The notes under the pieces are model-generated. The model made no database searches, was not told where the DNA came from, and saw only the letters and a list, made by a program, of their open reading frames with translations. A program made the position numbers and the translations under genes. 64,000 nucleotides of DNA from UBA4408 sp002389785 (GTDB lineage: Bacteria; Bacteroidota; Bacteroidia; UBA4408). The stretch is from NCBI GenBank assembly GCA_035438985.1, contig DAORJK010000015.1:23693-87692 (forward strand), in the 5' to 3' direction. This document shows, one piece after another, positions 34,560-42,419 of this stretch; within the stretch, counting starts at the first letter, position 1, and each line of letters opens with the position of its first letter.

Positions 34560-36266
34560 TTACAATTTATTGATTTTCTTATAATAAATTGTATCTCGAG
34601 TTTTTATTTGTAAGAAATATTGACCGGGAGATAATTCAGAAATGTCTACTTTTTCGAATTCACTTCCATTCAACTCCAAACATTTAATTCCTAATAAATC
34701 AAACAAAACAAGTTGTTGAATAAGCTCTCCATTGTTTAATTTCACTCTAAAGAAATCATTCGTTGGATTGGGAAATAACAAACAATTGCTTGTATTGTTT
34801 TTCACTTCACTTACGCCGACTGCGTTGGGTAAAACTAAAAATTGTCCCATCATTCCATCGTCTTCATGCATTAAAATATGGCAATGAAACATATATGGTA
34901 CGAGTGAGTCTGCAAAATCAGTGAACTTTACAATAAACCGTAATGAATCTCCCGGAGGCACCAGCACTACATCTTTGCGGCCTAATTCGTTCATTAAAGG
35001 AACATTTCCATTTCTATCGAGAATAAAAAACTCTACATCGTGCAAATGAAATGGATGAGCCACCATTGTTTCGTTAACTAATTTCCAAATTTCAATGCTA
35101 TTTAACGGAATTTCATAATCAATGCGCATCATATTAAATGCACTGTCATTAAAATAAAATGGTCCATCCATAACCATCAAGCTATCGGCCGTAAAACGAA
35201 TAGTACGAGTAACATTTGCTAATAATTCAGAGTATGGATTGTTATTGACCAAATTTAGGGGGACGGAATTAATTGCATTAGCTGTTGGTGGTCCCACCTT
35301 TATTTGCATTACATCAAAATCAATTCCGTTCAATGGACTGTCCATTGGAGGAAAACCGGGAGGCATGGGCATTGTTGGGCCACCTTGTATACCCATTGCC
35401 AATTCAGAGGCATAACTCTTTAATGAAATTGTTTGACCTTGCATTCCGTTTAAATCAAGCAGAAGTTCAGCACGTTCTCCCGGGGCTAATTGCACACGTG
35501 TTGTGGCAAAAGGTGCATCCAGTAATCCACCGTCGGAGGCTATTTGATAAAATTGTTTGTTGGCTGAAAATCCAAAATTAAAGCTTCTTTCTCCAGAGGC
35601 GTTGAGCAAACGCATGCGTACAATTTGAGCCGGGAAATTTCCAACCACGGTATCTCCATTATTAGATTTAGCCCCATTTACCAAAAGCGTACTATCTTGC
35701 ATTCCTCTTGGCATAGCCTGATTTAAAAAATCGTATTGCTGGCATTGAACGATGATTGGAAAATCATCAATGCCATATCTTCGTGGTAATGCTAAACTAG
35801 ATTCCAATGAATCTCTCACAATTATTAATCCGGCTGCTCCTTTTATGGCTTGTTGAGCAGTTTTCATATCCGGATGAGGATGATACCAATAGGTTGCAGC
35901 ATTATCTAACACCGTAAATTGTGGATTCCAGGTGGCTGAAGGTAAAATTTCTGAATGAGGTCCACCATCATAGTTAGCAGGTACGTGAATTCCATGCCAA
36001 TGCACGGTTGTAGTATCTTGAATTTGATTATTAACCGTAATATTAATTGCAGTACCACGATTAAAAATCAAGGTTGGACCCAGGTATTTATTTGAGTTAT
36101 AGCCATAGGTATGCGACACTAAACCCGGAAAAAACTGCACACTATCCTCGTGCATGGTTAATGAATAGTTTGGTCCAGTAAGCGTATCCGGAATATAAAG
36201 TACTGTATTTTGTGCAGTTACACTTAAAACTAGTACACAAAATAACAGCGTGACAAATCTTTTCAT
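34560..36266 (-). CDS. T9SS-secreted multicopper oxidase
   Basis: 568 residues. Signal peptide (MKRFVTLLFCVLVLSVTAQ), three cupredoxin domains and a T9SS sorting domain (about 490-568). All four copper-binding segments are present: HWHGIH, WYHPHPD, HPFHLHDVEFF and MFHCHILMHEDDGMM. The last has the His-Cys-His of the type 1 site. It couples oxidation of a metal ion, phenol or bilirubin-like molecule to oxygen reduction, outside the cell. The Met-rich piece MPMPPGFPPM resembles the copper-sensing loops of CueO-like enzymes. An upstream TTG at 36293 is not needed. It follows the T9SS gene at 36286 after 19 bases. Confidence 0.88.
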   Translation of the reverse strand: MKRFVTLLFCVLVLSVTAQNTVLYIPDTLTGPNYSLTMHEDSVQFFPGLVSHTYGYNSNKYLGPTLIFNRGTAINITVNNQIQDTTTVHWHGIHVPANYDGGPHSEILPSATWNPQFTVLDNAATYWYHPHPDMKTAQQAIKGAAGLIIVRDSLESSLALPRRYGIDDFPIIVQCQQYDFLNQAMPRGMQDSTLLVNGAKSNNGDTVVGNFPAQIVRMRLLNASGERSFNFGFSANKQFYQIASDGGLLDAPFATTRVQLAPGERAELLLDLNGMQGQTISLKSYASELAMGIQGGPTMPMPPGFPPMDSPLNGIDFDVMQIKVGPPTANAINSVPLNLVNNNPYSELLANVTRTIRFTADSLMVMDGPFYFNDSAFNMMRIDYEIPLNSIEIWKLVNETMVAHPFHLHDVEFFILDRNGNVPLMNELGRKDVVLVPPGDSLRFIVKFTDFADSLVPYMFHCHILMHEDDGMMGQFLVLPNAVGVSEVKNNTSNCLLFPNPTNDFFRVKLNNGELIQQLVLFDLLGIKCLELNGSEFEKVDISELSPGQYFLQIKTRDTIYYKKINKL

Positions 36267-36285
36267 TTGTCCTGATATTATTGAA

Positions 36286-37176
36286 TTATTCAACGATAAT
36301 TTTCTTAGTATCGCTACCCTGTTCTGTCGAAACTTTTACAAAGTAACTTCCTTTAGAAACTCCTGAAATATCGATATTTTGAGTGGTTTCACCAAGCAAA
36401 GTACCGAGGTTTTTGACTAACACAACCTTACCTTGAACATCGGTAAGCTCAAGTTTTGTAGCAGTGGCAATTTTATTTGATAATCTTATAAAAATACTGC
36501 CATTCCCGGGAATTGGATAAGCTGACCAGTCCATATGGTTACTATTTAACTCATTGATTGCAGTCGCAATTCCGGTAAATCCTAAATTATCCACCCATAA
36601 ATAATCCTGATCAGTTGGTACATTCCCGCTTGAGCGTAATTCGATGATGCATGAATCAGGGGTGTCGCTGTTGAAGTAAACAAAATTTACGGTAAAATTC
36701 GCCCAACTCATTGCCATACCGGTTAAAGTTTTTGCAGCAATTGCAACTGTATCACGCTTGTTTAGTGCAACATTCCATTTGGTAAGAATGGCTTTTACAG
36801 AACCCTGACTAGTACCAAAAATCATGTGTTGCCATTTTCCTGTAAAGCTGGCAGGCTGTGCACTGTAGGCAAAACCTGATTTAGCTCTTTTATTAATGGA
36901 ATCTAATTCACCACACACCGCAATTCCTCCAACTACCGTTGCTCCAACAGTTTTTGAAGTAATTTTCATAAAAAAACTTCCTGGGCTGCCGGGACTAGCT
37001 TTGGTAACTGTAAATACATTATCGCTAGCAGTAGTATTATTTAAAGTTCCCCATTGAGTTGGAATTTCGTATGCACCTTTATTGATCCAATTTTCAAAAC
37101 TAAAGTTGGGTATTTGTGCAGACACGGCAAGTACACAAAATGTAAATGTTAGAAGTAAAGTAATATTTTTTTTCAT
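36286..37176 (-). CDS. T9SS-secreted protein with carbohydrate-binding-like domain
   Basis: 296 residues. Signal peptide (1-20), then a beta-sandwich of the type seen in PCMD/CBM-like domains of Bacteroidota (NFSFENWINKG at the start and YLWVDNLGFTG at the end, about 22-205), then a T9SS sorting domain (about 215-296). No catalytic residues are apparent. Binding of a glycan or another surface ligand is the usual guess for such proteins. It is the first gene of a two-gene operon with the multicopper oxidase, so it might help to hold that enzyme at its place of work; this is inference. Confidence 0.75.
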   Translation of the reverse strand: MKKNITLLLTFTFCVLAVSAQIPNFSFENWINKGAYEIPTQWGTLNNTTASDNVFTVTKASPGSPGSFFMKITSKTVGATVVGGIAVCGELDSINKRAKSGFAYSAQPASFTGKWQHMIFGTSQGSVKAILTKWNVALNKRDTVAIAAKTLTGMAMSWANFTVNFVYFNSDTPDSCIIELRSSGNVPTDQDYLWVDNLGFTGIATAINELNSNHMDWSAYPIPGNGSIFIRLSNKIATATKLELTDVQGKVVLVKNLGTLLGETTQNIDISGVSKGSYFVKVSTEQGSDTKKIIVE

Positions 37177-37347
37177 CGTTAACTGGTTGATTATTTTTCA
37201 TTAAAATTTTCGCTAAGATACGAAGAATTCCATGCAAGTAAAAGAGCGTGAAAGTTTGAATGCTAAAATTAAAATTTACCCTTTCTAAAATTTTACGCTT
37301 CAAAAATAAATTAACCATTAATTTTTAAACAGTAAGCTAACTTTTGC

Positions 37348-37376
37348 TTTGTAAGCTAAAAAAACTACTAAACTTG
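37348..37376 (+). promoter_or_regulatory. Promoter of the TauE/SafE gene (TTTG-N17-TAAACTTG)
   Basis: TTTG at 37348-37351, 17 bases, then TAAACTTG (37369-37376), one base off TAnnTTTG. It lies 26 bases before the ATG at 37403. Confidence 0.42.
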
Positions 37377-37402
37377 CAACAATTATAGTTCGTTAATTCA
37401 AT

Positions 37403-38176
37403 ATGGAAATTGCACTTATTTCGGCAGTAGCTTTTATTACAGCTATACTTACTTTTTTTTCTGGATTTGGTTTGGGAACCATACTCACACCCGTTTTTAT
37501 GATTTATTTTCCGGTGGATTTAGCGATTGCACTCACTGGCATTGTGCATTTTTTAAACAACCTTTTTAAGTTAGCATTAGTTGGTAAAGGCGCTAATAAA
37601 AATGTGCTAGTTCGATTTGGAATTCCTGCGATTATAGCCTCTTTTGCAGGAGCCTGGATATTGGTGCATATAACCGAAGTAGAGCCATTATTTAGCTATG
37701 ATGCATTTGGAAAGCACATACAAGTTTTTCCGGCAAAGTTCATTGTTTCGATGCTCTTATTGCTCTTTGCTCTTTTAGATTTGTTCCCTATTTTAAGTAA
37801 ACTTCAATTTGAAAATAAGCACATGGCTTTTGGAGGAATTTTAAGTGGATTTTTTGGTGGTCTCTCAGGAAATCAGGGAGCCTTAAGAAGTGCATTTTTA
37901 ATACGCAGTGGACTATCAAAAGAAAGCTTTGTTGCCACTACAGTAGTTTTATCCTGCTTTGTAGATTTTACAAGATTATCGGTATATGCTTCCCGAATCT
38001 CTCTGTCTGAAGTGAGTTCTAATTTAACTGTAATAGTTTGTGCAAGTTTGGCGGCTTTTAGCGGAGCATTTATTGGCAACAAACTATTAAAAAAAGTAAC
38101 CATTCAGTTTGTTCAAACCACGGTGGCCATTATGCTAATACTGCTTTCATTGGCTTTGGGGGCAGGATTAATTTAG
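37403..38176 (+). CDS. TauE/SafE-family sulfite/sulfonate exporter-like permease
   Basis: 257 residues, about eight membrane helices in two repeats: FFSGFGLGTILTPVFMIYF (first repeat) and GFFGGLSGNQGALRSAFLI (second, with the typical GGxSGxxG). The family moves sulfur-containing anions such as sulfite, taurine products or thiosulfate, though most members are uncharacterised. A sulfonate link to comB is tempting but rests only on family names. It is convergent with the HTH gene. Confidence 0.85.
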   Translation: MEIALISAVAFITAILTFFSGFGLGTILTPVFMIYFPVDLAIALTGIVHFLNNLFKLALVGKGANKNVLVRFGIPAIIASFAGAWILVHITEVEPLFSYDAFGKHIQVFPAKFIVSMLLLLFALLDLFPILSKLQFENKHMAFGGILSGFFGGLSGNQGALRSAFLIRSGLSKESFVATTVVLSCFVDFTRLSVYASRISLSEVSSNLTVIVCASLAAFSGAFIGNKLLKKVTIQFVQTTVAIMLILLSLALGAGLI

Positions 38177-38196
38177 TTTTTAAAACCAAAGTCAAT

Positions 38197-39213
38197 TCAA
38201 TCTTTTTCAATTTTATCAATTAATTGCTGCGTTAGTACATCTATTTTTTTAAAATATCGATACCGCAATTTCTCAGCTACACCGCTTATTAGGTTTGATT
38301 TGCGGATTAAATTTTTTAGCCAAAATTCTGTTTCTTCACAAAACCGCTGATTGGTCGTGAGCATTGAATTAAAACTAAAACAGGAGATATAACTCGATTT
38401 CATATTTCCGGCATTTACCAGTACACAGTTATTTCCAATCATAACATCGCTATGATACAAAGTGTAATTATTAGTTGATTCAATTGAATTTTCGATTTTG
38501 GCAATTTTAGAATTTAATTCAGCTTGCCGATTAATTCGATTCAGCATGTTGTATAATTCATGGCAAATGGCCAATGCATCTGCTTTGTTCTTAAATATTC
38601 CACTTTCCCAATAAAATTCAATTTGCTTGAATGTACTGTTCACAGTATCATCACTCCAGATTTCAACAGAAGGTATTTTAGAATATGCCTTAATAATATC
38701 CTTCCCAATTTCAATTAGTTCAGGATCAATTAAAGAAGCATCGAATTTTTGATTCTCTAGGTTTTTATCATTAAGAAAGGATTTATTCCAATAAAAAATT
38801 TTAAAAGCCGATAAAAAAGGTTGTTCAAAATGATGAAAAACGGGAATATCCTCAGCTGCATATATAATGTTCGCATCAGGGTACTTAATTAAATTATTCA
38901 AATCAGCCTTTAAGCTCCTCAAATAATTTCCAAACGAATCACTATTGCCATTTAAAGGCTGGTAGGTAAAATTTACCTGCCCATCTGCTGCATTATTTAT
39001 AAACGCATCAAAAGATATTTTAAAATGCTTACAGATCGTTGCAATTTCTTCAATACTTAGCGCAGTTTCACCTCGTAATCTTCTATAAGCACTATCGTTA
39101 CTTACTTCTAATATATCGGCTAAAGAATCAACTAAAGAAACACTTGGAGCCAACGATTCTTTTAAGCGCTGCATGAAAAGTGCTTGTGCCGTATCACTAT
39201 TTTTTTTTGCCAT
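38197..39213 (-). CDS. Transcriptional regulator with XRE-like N-terminal HTH
   Basis: 338 residues. The N-terminal part (about 18-75) is a helix-turn-helix of XRE/BetR type: ADILEVSNDSAYRRLRGETA is the core with recognition helix, followed by LSIEEIATICKHFKIS. The rest (about 90-335) is a large all-alpha/mixed region of unknown identity with conserved-looking aromatic stretches. I recognise the arrangement as a Bacteroidota-specific regulator group without a defined ligand. It is divergent from the paralog 3 gene with about 220 bases between and has a full promoter match, so self-regulation or control of paralog 3 is plausible but not shown. Confidence 0.72.
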   Translation of the reverse strand: MAKKNSDTAQALFMQRLKESLAPSVSLVDSLADILEVSNDSAYRRLRGETALSIEEIATICKHFKISFDAFINNAADGQVNFTYQPLNGNSDSFGNYLRSLKADLNNLIKYPDANIIYAAEDIPVFHHFEQPFLSAFKIFYWNKSFLNDKNLENQKFDASLIDPELIEIGKDIIKAYSKIPSVEIWSDDTVNSTFKQIEFYWESGIFKNKADALAICHELYNMLNRINRQAELNSKIAKIENSIESTNNYTLYHSDVMIGNNCVLVNAGNMKSSYISCFSFNSMLTTNQRFCEETEFWLKNLIRKSNLISGVAEKLRYRYFKKIDVLTQQLIDKIEKD

Positions 39214-39242
39214 AAAATCTTGTATTCCCTACTAAAGTTATT

Positions 39243-39275
39243 CAAATTTATTGCAATATATACTAAATAGCCAAA
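39243..39275 (-). promoter_or_regulatory. Promoter of the HTH regulator gene (TTTG-N21-TAAATTTG)
   Basis: On the minus strand TTTG (39272-39275), a 21-base spacer and an exact TAAATTTG (39243-39250), which fits the Bacteroidota TTG-N17-23-TAnnTTTG promoter. It lies 30 bases before the ATG. Confidence 0.58.
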
Positions 39276-39433
39276 ACTCATTTGCAAAAAATGCAAATCA
39301 TATACAAATCTGCATATTTTGAAATTGAATTTGCGGAATTCGATACAAGCGCACTTTAGCAGCGCAAAAAGCAATTAGAATAGGCTTAACTGAGCCTGTA
39401 GTATTGCAGTCACAAACCAATAAATTATTCACA

Positions 39434-40189
39434 ATGAAAACAAAAAAATTAATTCAATCCGTACTTATTCTTTTCAGCTCTTCAATTCATGCGCAGGACA
39501 CACTTTTTATGCGAAATTCCTCACTGTTAATAGGCACTGTATACGAAGTAAGCGAGTTGGATATAAAGTACAAACAAGTACAAGAGAAAGATACTAGTCA
39601 ATTTGTGGTAGATACATATGAAGTTGAAAAAGTGAAATACGCCGATGGTAAAATTGACCAATTCAATTATGTAGAACCATGGTACAGAAAAAAGAGAGCT
39701 AGTCAGCAAGACACTGCCATTATTGAAAACAAGGTTATTGAAAAAAGTGAGTCGCTCCTAAAAATTAATCACAATCCTTCATCAACGTTGAATCAAACAA
39801 AACTCACAAATGAGAATCCGGAAATATACTACTTGGATAGAACTCATTTCTTTTACAAGGGTGAGAAAAAAAACAAAACAGAAATTGAAAGCATTTTAAG
39901 AATTAAGAATGATCCTTATATCAATTCAAAACTAGATTGGGAAAAAAGGGCGAAGGGACTGAGATGGATAGCATTTTTAGATATTCCACTTAGCATCATT
40001 GGTTTCTCTATTTTAAATAATGCTATTGAAAACAAAAAAAGTGGAGACGAATTTGAATCCGCAAAAAAGCTATCAAGTGCATTTTTAATTGGCGGGGCAG
40101 CATGTTTTACAATTGGTATAGTTAATTCAGCAGCTTACAAAAGAAACACTCGGAAAGCCATCCTGTATTACAATAAAAAGCATCGCTAA
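39434..40189 (+). CDS. Secreted protein, member 3 of the paralogous family
   Basis: 251 residues from the ATG opening the signal peptide (MKTKKLIQSVLILFSSS); a TTG 30 bases earlier is unlikely. The family module (about 21-75) reads DTLFMRNSSLLIGTVYEV ... YEVEKVKYADGKIDQFN. After a longer linker come DRTHFFYKGEKKNK ... RIKNDPYINS, FLDIPLSIIGFSIL, a second hydrophobic helix and RKAILYYNKKHR. The order matches paralogs 1 and 2. It is 99 bases upstream of the TolB-like protein gene on the same strand and probably shares its transcript. Confidence 0.68.
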   Translation: MKTKKLIQSVLILFSSSIHAQDTLFMRNSSLLIGTVYEVSELDIKYKQVQEKDTSQFVVDTYEVEKVKYADGKIDQFNYVEPWYRKKRASQQDTAIIENKVIEKSESLLKINHNPSSTLNQTKLTNENPEIYYLDRTHFFYKGEKKNKTEIESILRIKNDPYINSKLDWEKRAKGLRWIAFLDIPLSIIGFSILNNAIENKKSGDEFESAKKLSSAFLIGGAACFTIGIVNSAAYKRNTRKAILYYNKKHR

Positions 40190-40288
40190 ATCTTACCAAA
40201 CAAATCAATCATAATAACTATGAAACCATTTAAAATAAACTATCCTACACTAAAATCAATTTATACAGTACTAAAAAAAACAACTCAC

Positions 40289-41443
40289 ATGAAAAACAAA
40301 AATTTAAAAATCGAAAAACGATCATTCGCGTTTATACTTCTTTTAATCATTCATTTAATTGGCAATAAGGCCATCACAGCTCAAACAATAACAGAAAAAA
40401 TTACGAAACCAAGTTTAAGTGTTTTAAATATCGACACTAAAGGATTAATACTTGAACCAACACAAATGGGAAATATGGTGCGCATCGAATTAGAGAAATT
40501 AAATCTTTATGATGTGATGGATAGATATGATGTTAGCTACATTGTTGAGAAAAACAAATTGAATATTTCAAACTGTTATGGAAAAATATGTCTTTTAGAA
40601 ATAGGTAATAGCATTCACTCGGATAAAATGTTTACCGGAAGTGCAGAGCTAATTGGTGAAACAATTATAATTACCTTTCGCTTAATAGATGTTAAAAACG
40701 CAAGCATTGAAAAAACACAGGTAAGCGAATTTTTGAATTTGCCGCAAGAATTGCAATCGATGGTTAAAATTTCGATTCGTCAATTGTTTGGTTTATCGAA
40801 TGAAGAGCCTTTGCTCAATTATTTAACCAAGAAAAATAATTTTGAAAGTTCAACAAATAATGCCAACAAATCTTCCATTAATTTATCAGGTCCTCGTAGT
40901 GGATTTTGTTATTTTACCGGTGAATCGGGAAAAGTATTGTCACGCAAACGTGATCAAGGTGGATATAATTCATCACCCTTAATGTTTCAATTTGGATATC
41001 AATTTGAAGTGCAATATTTAAATGAAGGAAATTATCAAGCATTATTTGAATTTATACCCACCATTTCAGGATTCAACCAAAATATTTTTATACCAAGTAT
41101 TACAATTCTCAATGGTTTTAGAAATAACAAACATGGATGGGAGCTTGCTTTTGGACCAACATTGGGTATAGTGAATAAAGCAAATGGGTATTTTGATGCG
41201 CAAAACAAATGGCATTTACAAGAAGAGTGGACCGATAACACAGTTAAAAATCCTTACTCCATTCAAAAGCAACTCGATAGTCGCGGGAATGCCGAACTAC
41301 AAGCAGGCTTTATCGTTGCAGTGGGTAAAACACTAAAATCCGGTAAACTAAATATTCCATTAAATTTATATTGCGCCCCCAACAAAGATGGAATTCGAAT
41401 AGGTGCATCCTTTGGATTTAATGCCAAAAAAAATAAAAAATAA
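40289..41443 (+). CDS. Secreted protein with TolB/CsgG-like domain and outer-membrane-like C-terminus
   Basis: 384 residues from the ATG that gives a compact signal peptide (MKNKNLKIEKRSFAFILL); an ATG 69 bases upstream would give an overlong one. The N-terminal part (about 35-170) has the pattern of the TolB/CsgG N-terminal fold: LSVLNIDTKG, ELEKLNLYDVMDRYDV, GSAELIGETIIITFRLID. The rest (about 200-384) is rich in alternating beta strands (FQFGYQFEVQYL ... LAFGPTLGIV ... GASFGFNA) and looks like a small outer-membrane barrel or beta-sandwich. Function unknown. A strong terminator follows. Confidence 0.62.
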   Translation: MKNKNLKIEKRSFAFILLLIIHLIGNKAITAQTITEKITKPSLSVLNIDTKGLILEPTQMGNMVRIELEKLNLYDVMDRYDVSYIVEKNKLNISNCYGKICLLEIGNSIHSDKMFTGSAELIGETIIITFRLIDVKNASIEKTQVSEFLNLPQELQSMVKISIRQLFGLSNEEPLLNYLTKKNNFESSTNNANKSSINLSGPRSGFCYFTGESGKVLSRKRDQGGYNSSPLMFQFGYQFEVQYLNEGNYQALFEFIPTISGFNQNIFIPSITILNGFRNNKHGWELAFGPTLGIVNKANGYFDAQNKWHLQEEWTDNTVKNPYSIQKQLDSRGNAELQAGFIVAVGKTLKSGKLNIPLNLYCAPNKDGIRIGASFGFNAKKNKK

Positions 41444-41546
41444 TTGGGAAGTAAGTTATCGTAGTTAAGGAATTCGTCCCATGCATTTGACTTATTTTAG
41501 CTTGAAACACCACGAATTGTTTTTCAAACAATAACCTGCAGTAATT

Positions 41547-41596
41547 TTAGTATTAAAAGAAAATCCGCATTAGGGCGGATTTTCTTTTAATACTAA
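41547..41596. terminator. Long bidirectional terminator (22-bp perfect stem)
   Basis: A 22-bp perfect inverted repeat (from TTAGTATTAAAAGAAAATCC to its complement) around the loop ATTAGG. It separates the plus-strand envelope gene from the minus-strand tRNA/GIY-YIG locus and could stop transcription from both sides. Confidence 0.88.
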
Positions 41597-41626
41597 TTTG
41601 TTGTAGATAGACTTTTTAACTACCAA

Positions 41627-41815
41627 TTACCTTTTCAATGCTTCTGCTTTTGTTGCATAAACTTCCAAATGAACCAATTTCCAAGGAATCTTTCGCGAAG
41701 TATAGTTTGACCAGCCTTCATTGTGTTGTTTTATTCTCTCATTAAAATCAAGTGTAAATCCTTTGTAAAAAGAACCGTCCACCAAGCTTTCAATGATATA
41801 AACATAATAGTGCAT
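41627..41815 (-). pseudogene. 3'-truncated copy of the GIY-YIG nuclease gene
   Basis: 62 codons, identical at DNA level to the first 62 codons of the gene at 41985-42281. The copy breaks off exactly at the boundary of a 239-bp duplication (41630) and a stop codon follows at once, so the last 36 residues are missing. It retains GSFYKGFT and the Arg and Glu positions of the small GIY-YIG core but lost the KKYSH segment. A hairpin terminator and the last 18 bases of a tRNA-Ser precede it, as in the intact copy. Probably non-functional. Confidence 0.8.
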
Positions 41816-41868
41816 AAATAAAAAAAGGTCATCATGTTATGACAACCTTTCGCGGTGAGGGAGGGATT
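41630..41868. repeat. 239-bp exact direct repeat, copy A
   Basis: Base for base the same as 42096-42334 (offset 466). It contains the 5' part of the GIY-YIG gene, its upstream terminator hairpin and the last 18 bases of tRNA-Ser. Identity without a mismatch points to a recent duplication or gene conversion. Confidence 0.9.
41820..41850 (-). terminator. tRNA-Ser-type terminator hairpin, copy A
   Basis: 12-bp stem (AAAGGTTGTCAT / ATGATGACCTTT with two G-T wobbles), loop AAC and a T-run on the minus strand. Same as copy B; here it stands behind a tRNA remnant of only 18 bases. Confidence 0.75.
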
Positions 41869-41914
41869 ACTCATTTGGGTCTATTTCTAGAGGCATTCGT
41901 GATAACCTCCCTCA
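41856..41914. repeat. Inverted repeat TGAGGGAGG / CCTCCCTCA
   Basis: Nine-bp perfect arms (41856-41864 and 41906-41914), partly extended inward by GATTAC / GTGATAA. The left arm is the tRNA-Ser acceptor/T-stem end, so the hairpin is built from a tRNA fragment and its inverted copy. Confidence 0.6.
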
Positions 41915-41934
41915 AAGTGCTTATTTTATTTCAG

Positions 41935-42017
41935 CGGAGAGAGGGAGGTATTCGAACCCTCGGTACAGTTACCCGTACGACAGTTTAGTCCCCAAGGCTT
42001 TGGGGATTCCTTTCGGC
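41935..42017 (-). pseudogene. tRNA-Ser remnant with a palindrome in place of the anticodon arm
   Basis: On the minus strand, 48 bases of the 3' half (anticodon 3' side, variable arm, T arm) match the intact tRNA-Ser with one mismatch (41941-41988), and GCCGAAAGGAA of the D-arm side is also kept (42007-42017). Between them the anticodon 5' strand is replaced by an 18-base palindrome TCCCCAAAGCCTTGGGGA (41989-42006). The 5' acceptor strand and D-arm start are missing, and the acceptor 3' strand reads TCTCTCC in place of CCTCACC. It cannot fold as a complete tRNA. Confidence 0.75.
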
Positions 42018-42281
42018 AAGTTTATTCAAACAATTTTTGGGTGATGTCCTTAACGATTCTATTTGCTTATGCGAATACTTTTTCAATACTACTTCCCTTT
42101 TCAATGCTTCTGCTTTTGTTGCATAAACTTCCAAATGAACCAATTTCCAAGGAATCTTTCGCGAAGTATAGTTTGACCAGCCTTCATTGTGTTGTTTTAT
42201 TCTCTCATTAAAATCAAGTGTAAATCCTTTGTAAAAAGAACCGTCCACCAAGCTTTCAATGATATAAACATAATAGTGCAT
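41985..42281 (-). CDS. Small GIY-YIG nuclease domain protein
   Basis: 98 residues. GIY-YIG core: YYVYIIESLVDGSFYKGFT (Y-x-Y ... GT-like Lys-Gly-Phe), the Arg in FNERIKQHN and the Glu in HLEVYATKAEALKRE, then KKYSHKQIE. Such stand-alone domains resemble the UvrC N-terminal nuclease and homing enzymes; they cut DNA in many contexts, with no role known for this group. It lies 38 bases after the intact tRNA-Ser and its terminator. The last 11 codons (LAERNPQSLGD) and the stop are read out of tRNA-Ser remnant and palindrome sequence, so the natural C-terminus may have been altered. Confidence 0.8.
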   Translation of the reverse strand: MHYYVYIIESLVDGSFYKGFTLDFNERIKQHNEGWSNYTSRKIPWKLVHLEVYATKAEALKREVVLKKYSHKQIESLRTSPKNCLNKLAERNPQSLGD

Positions 42282-42318
42282 AAATAAAAAAAGGTCATCA
42301 TGTTATGACAACCTTTCG

Positions 42319-42334
<16 letters not shown>
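42096..42334. repeat. 239-bp exact direct repeat, copy B
   Basis: Same sequence as 41630-41868. Here it lies in its probable original context, joined to the intact tRNA-Ser on one side and the rest of the GIY-YIG gene on the other. Confidence 0.9.
42286..42316 (-). terminator. Terminator of tRNA-Ser
   Basis: 12-bp stem with two G-T wobbles and a T-run on the minus strand, two bases after the tRNA 3' end. It also sits right before the GIY-YIG start codon, so that gene would need read-through or a further promoter. Confidence 0.85.
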
Positions 42335-42405
<71 letters not shown>

Positions 42406-42419
42406 AAAATTTGGGTGTG

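Noticed and set aside
41627..41815. A second functional GIY-YIG gene
   Set aside because: It is an exact copy of only the first 62 codons, cut at a duplication boundary, and lacks the conserved C-terminal part. Listed as a pseudogene.
41935..42017. A second tRNA-Ser gene
   Set aside because: The 5' acceptor strand and D-arm start are missing and the anticodon arm is replaced; it cannot fold into a full tRNA.
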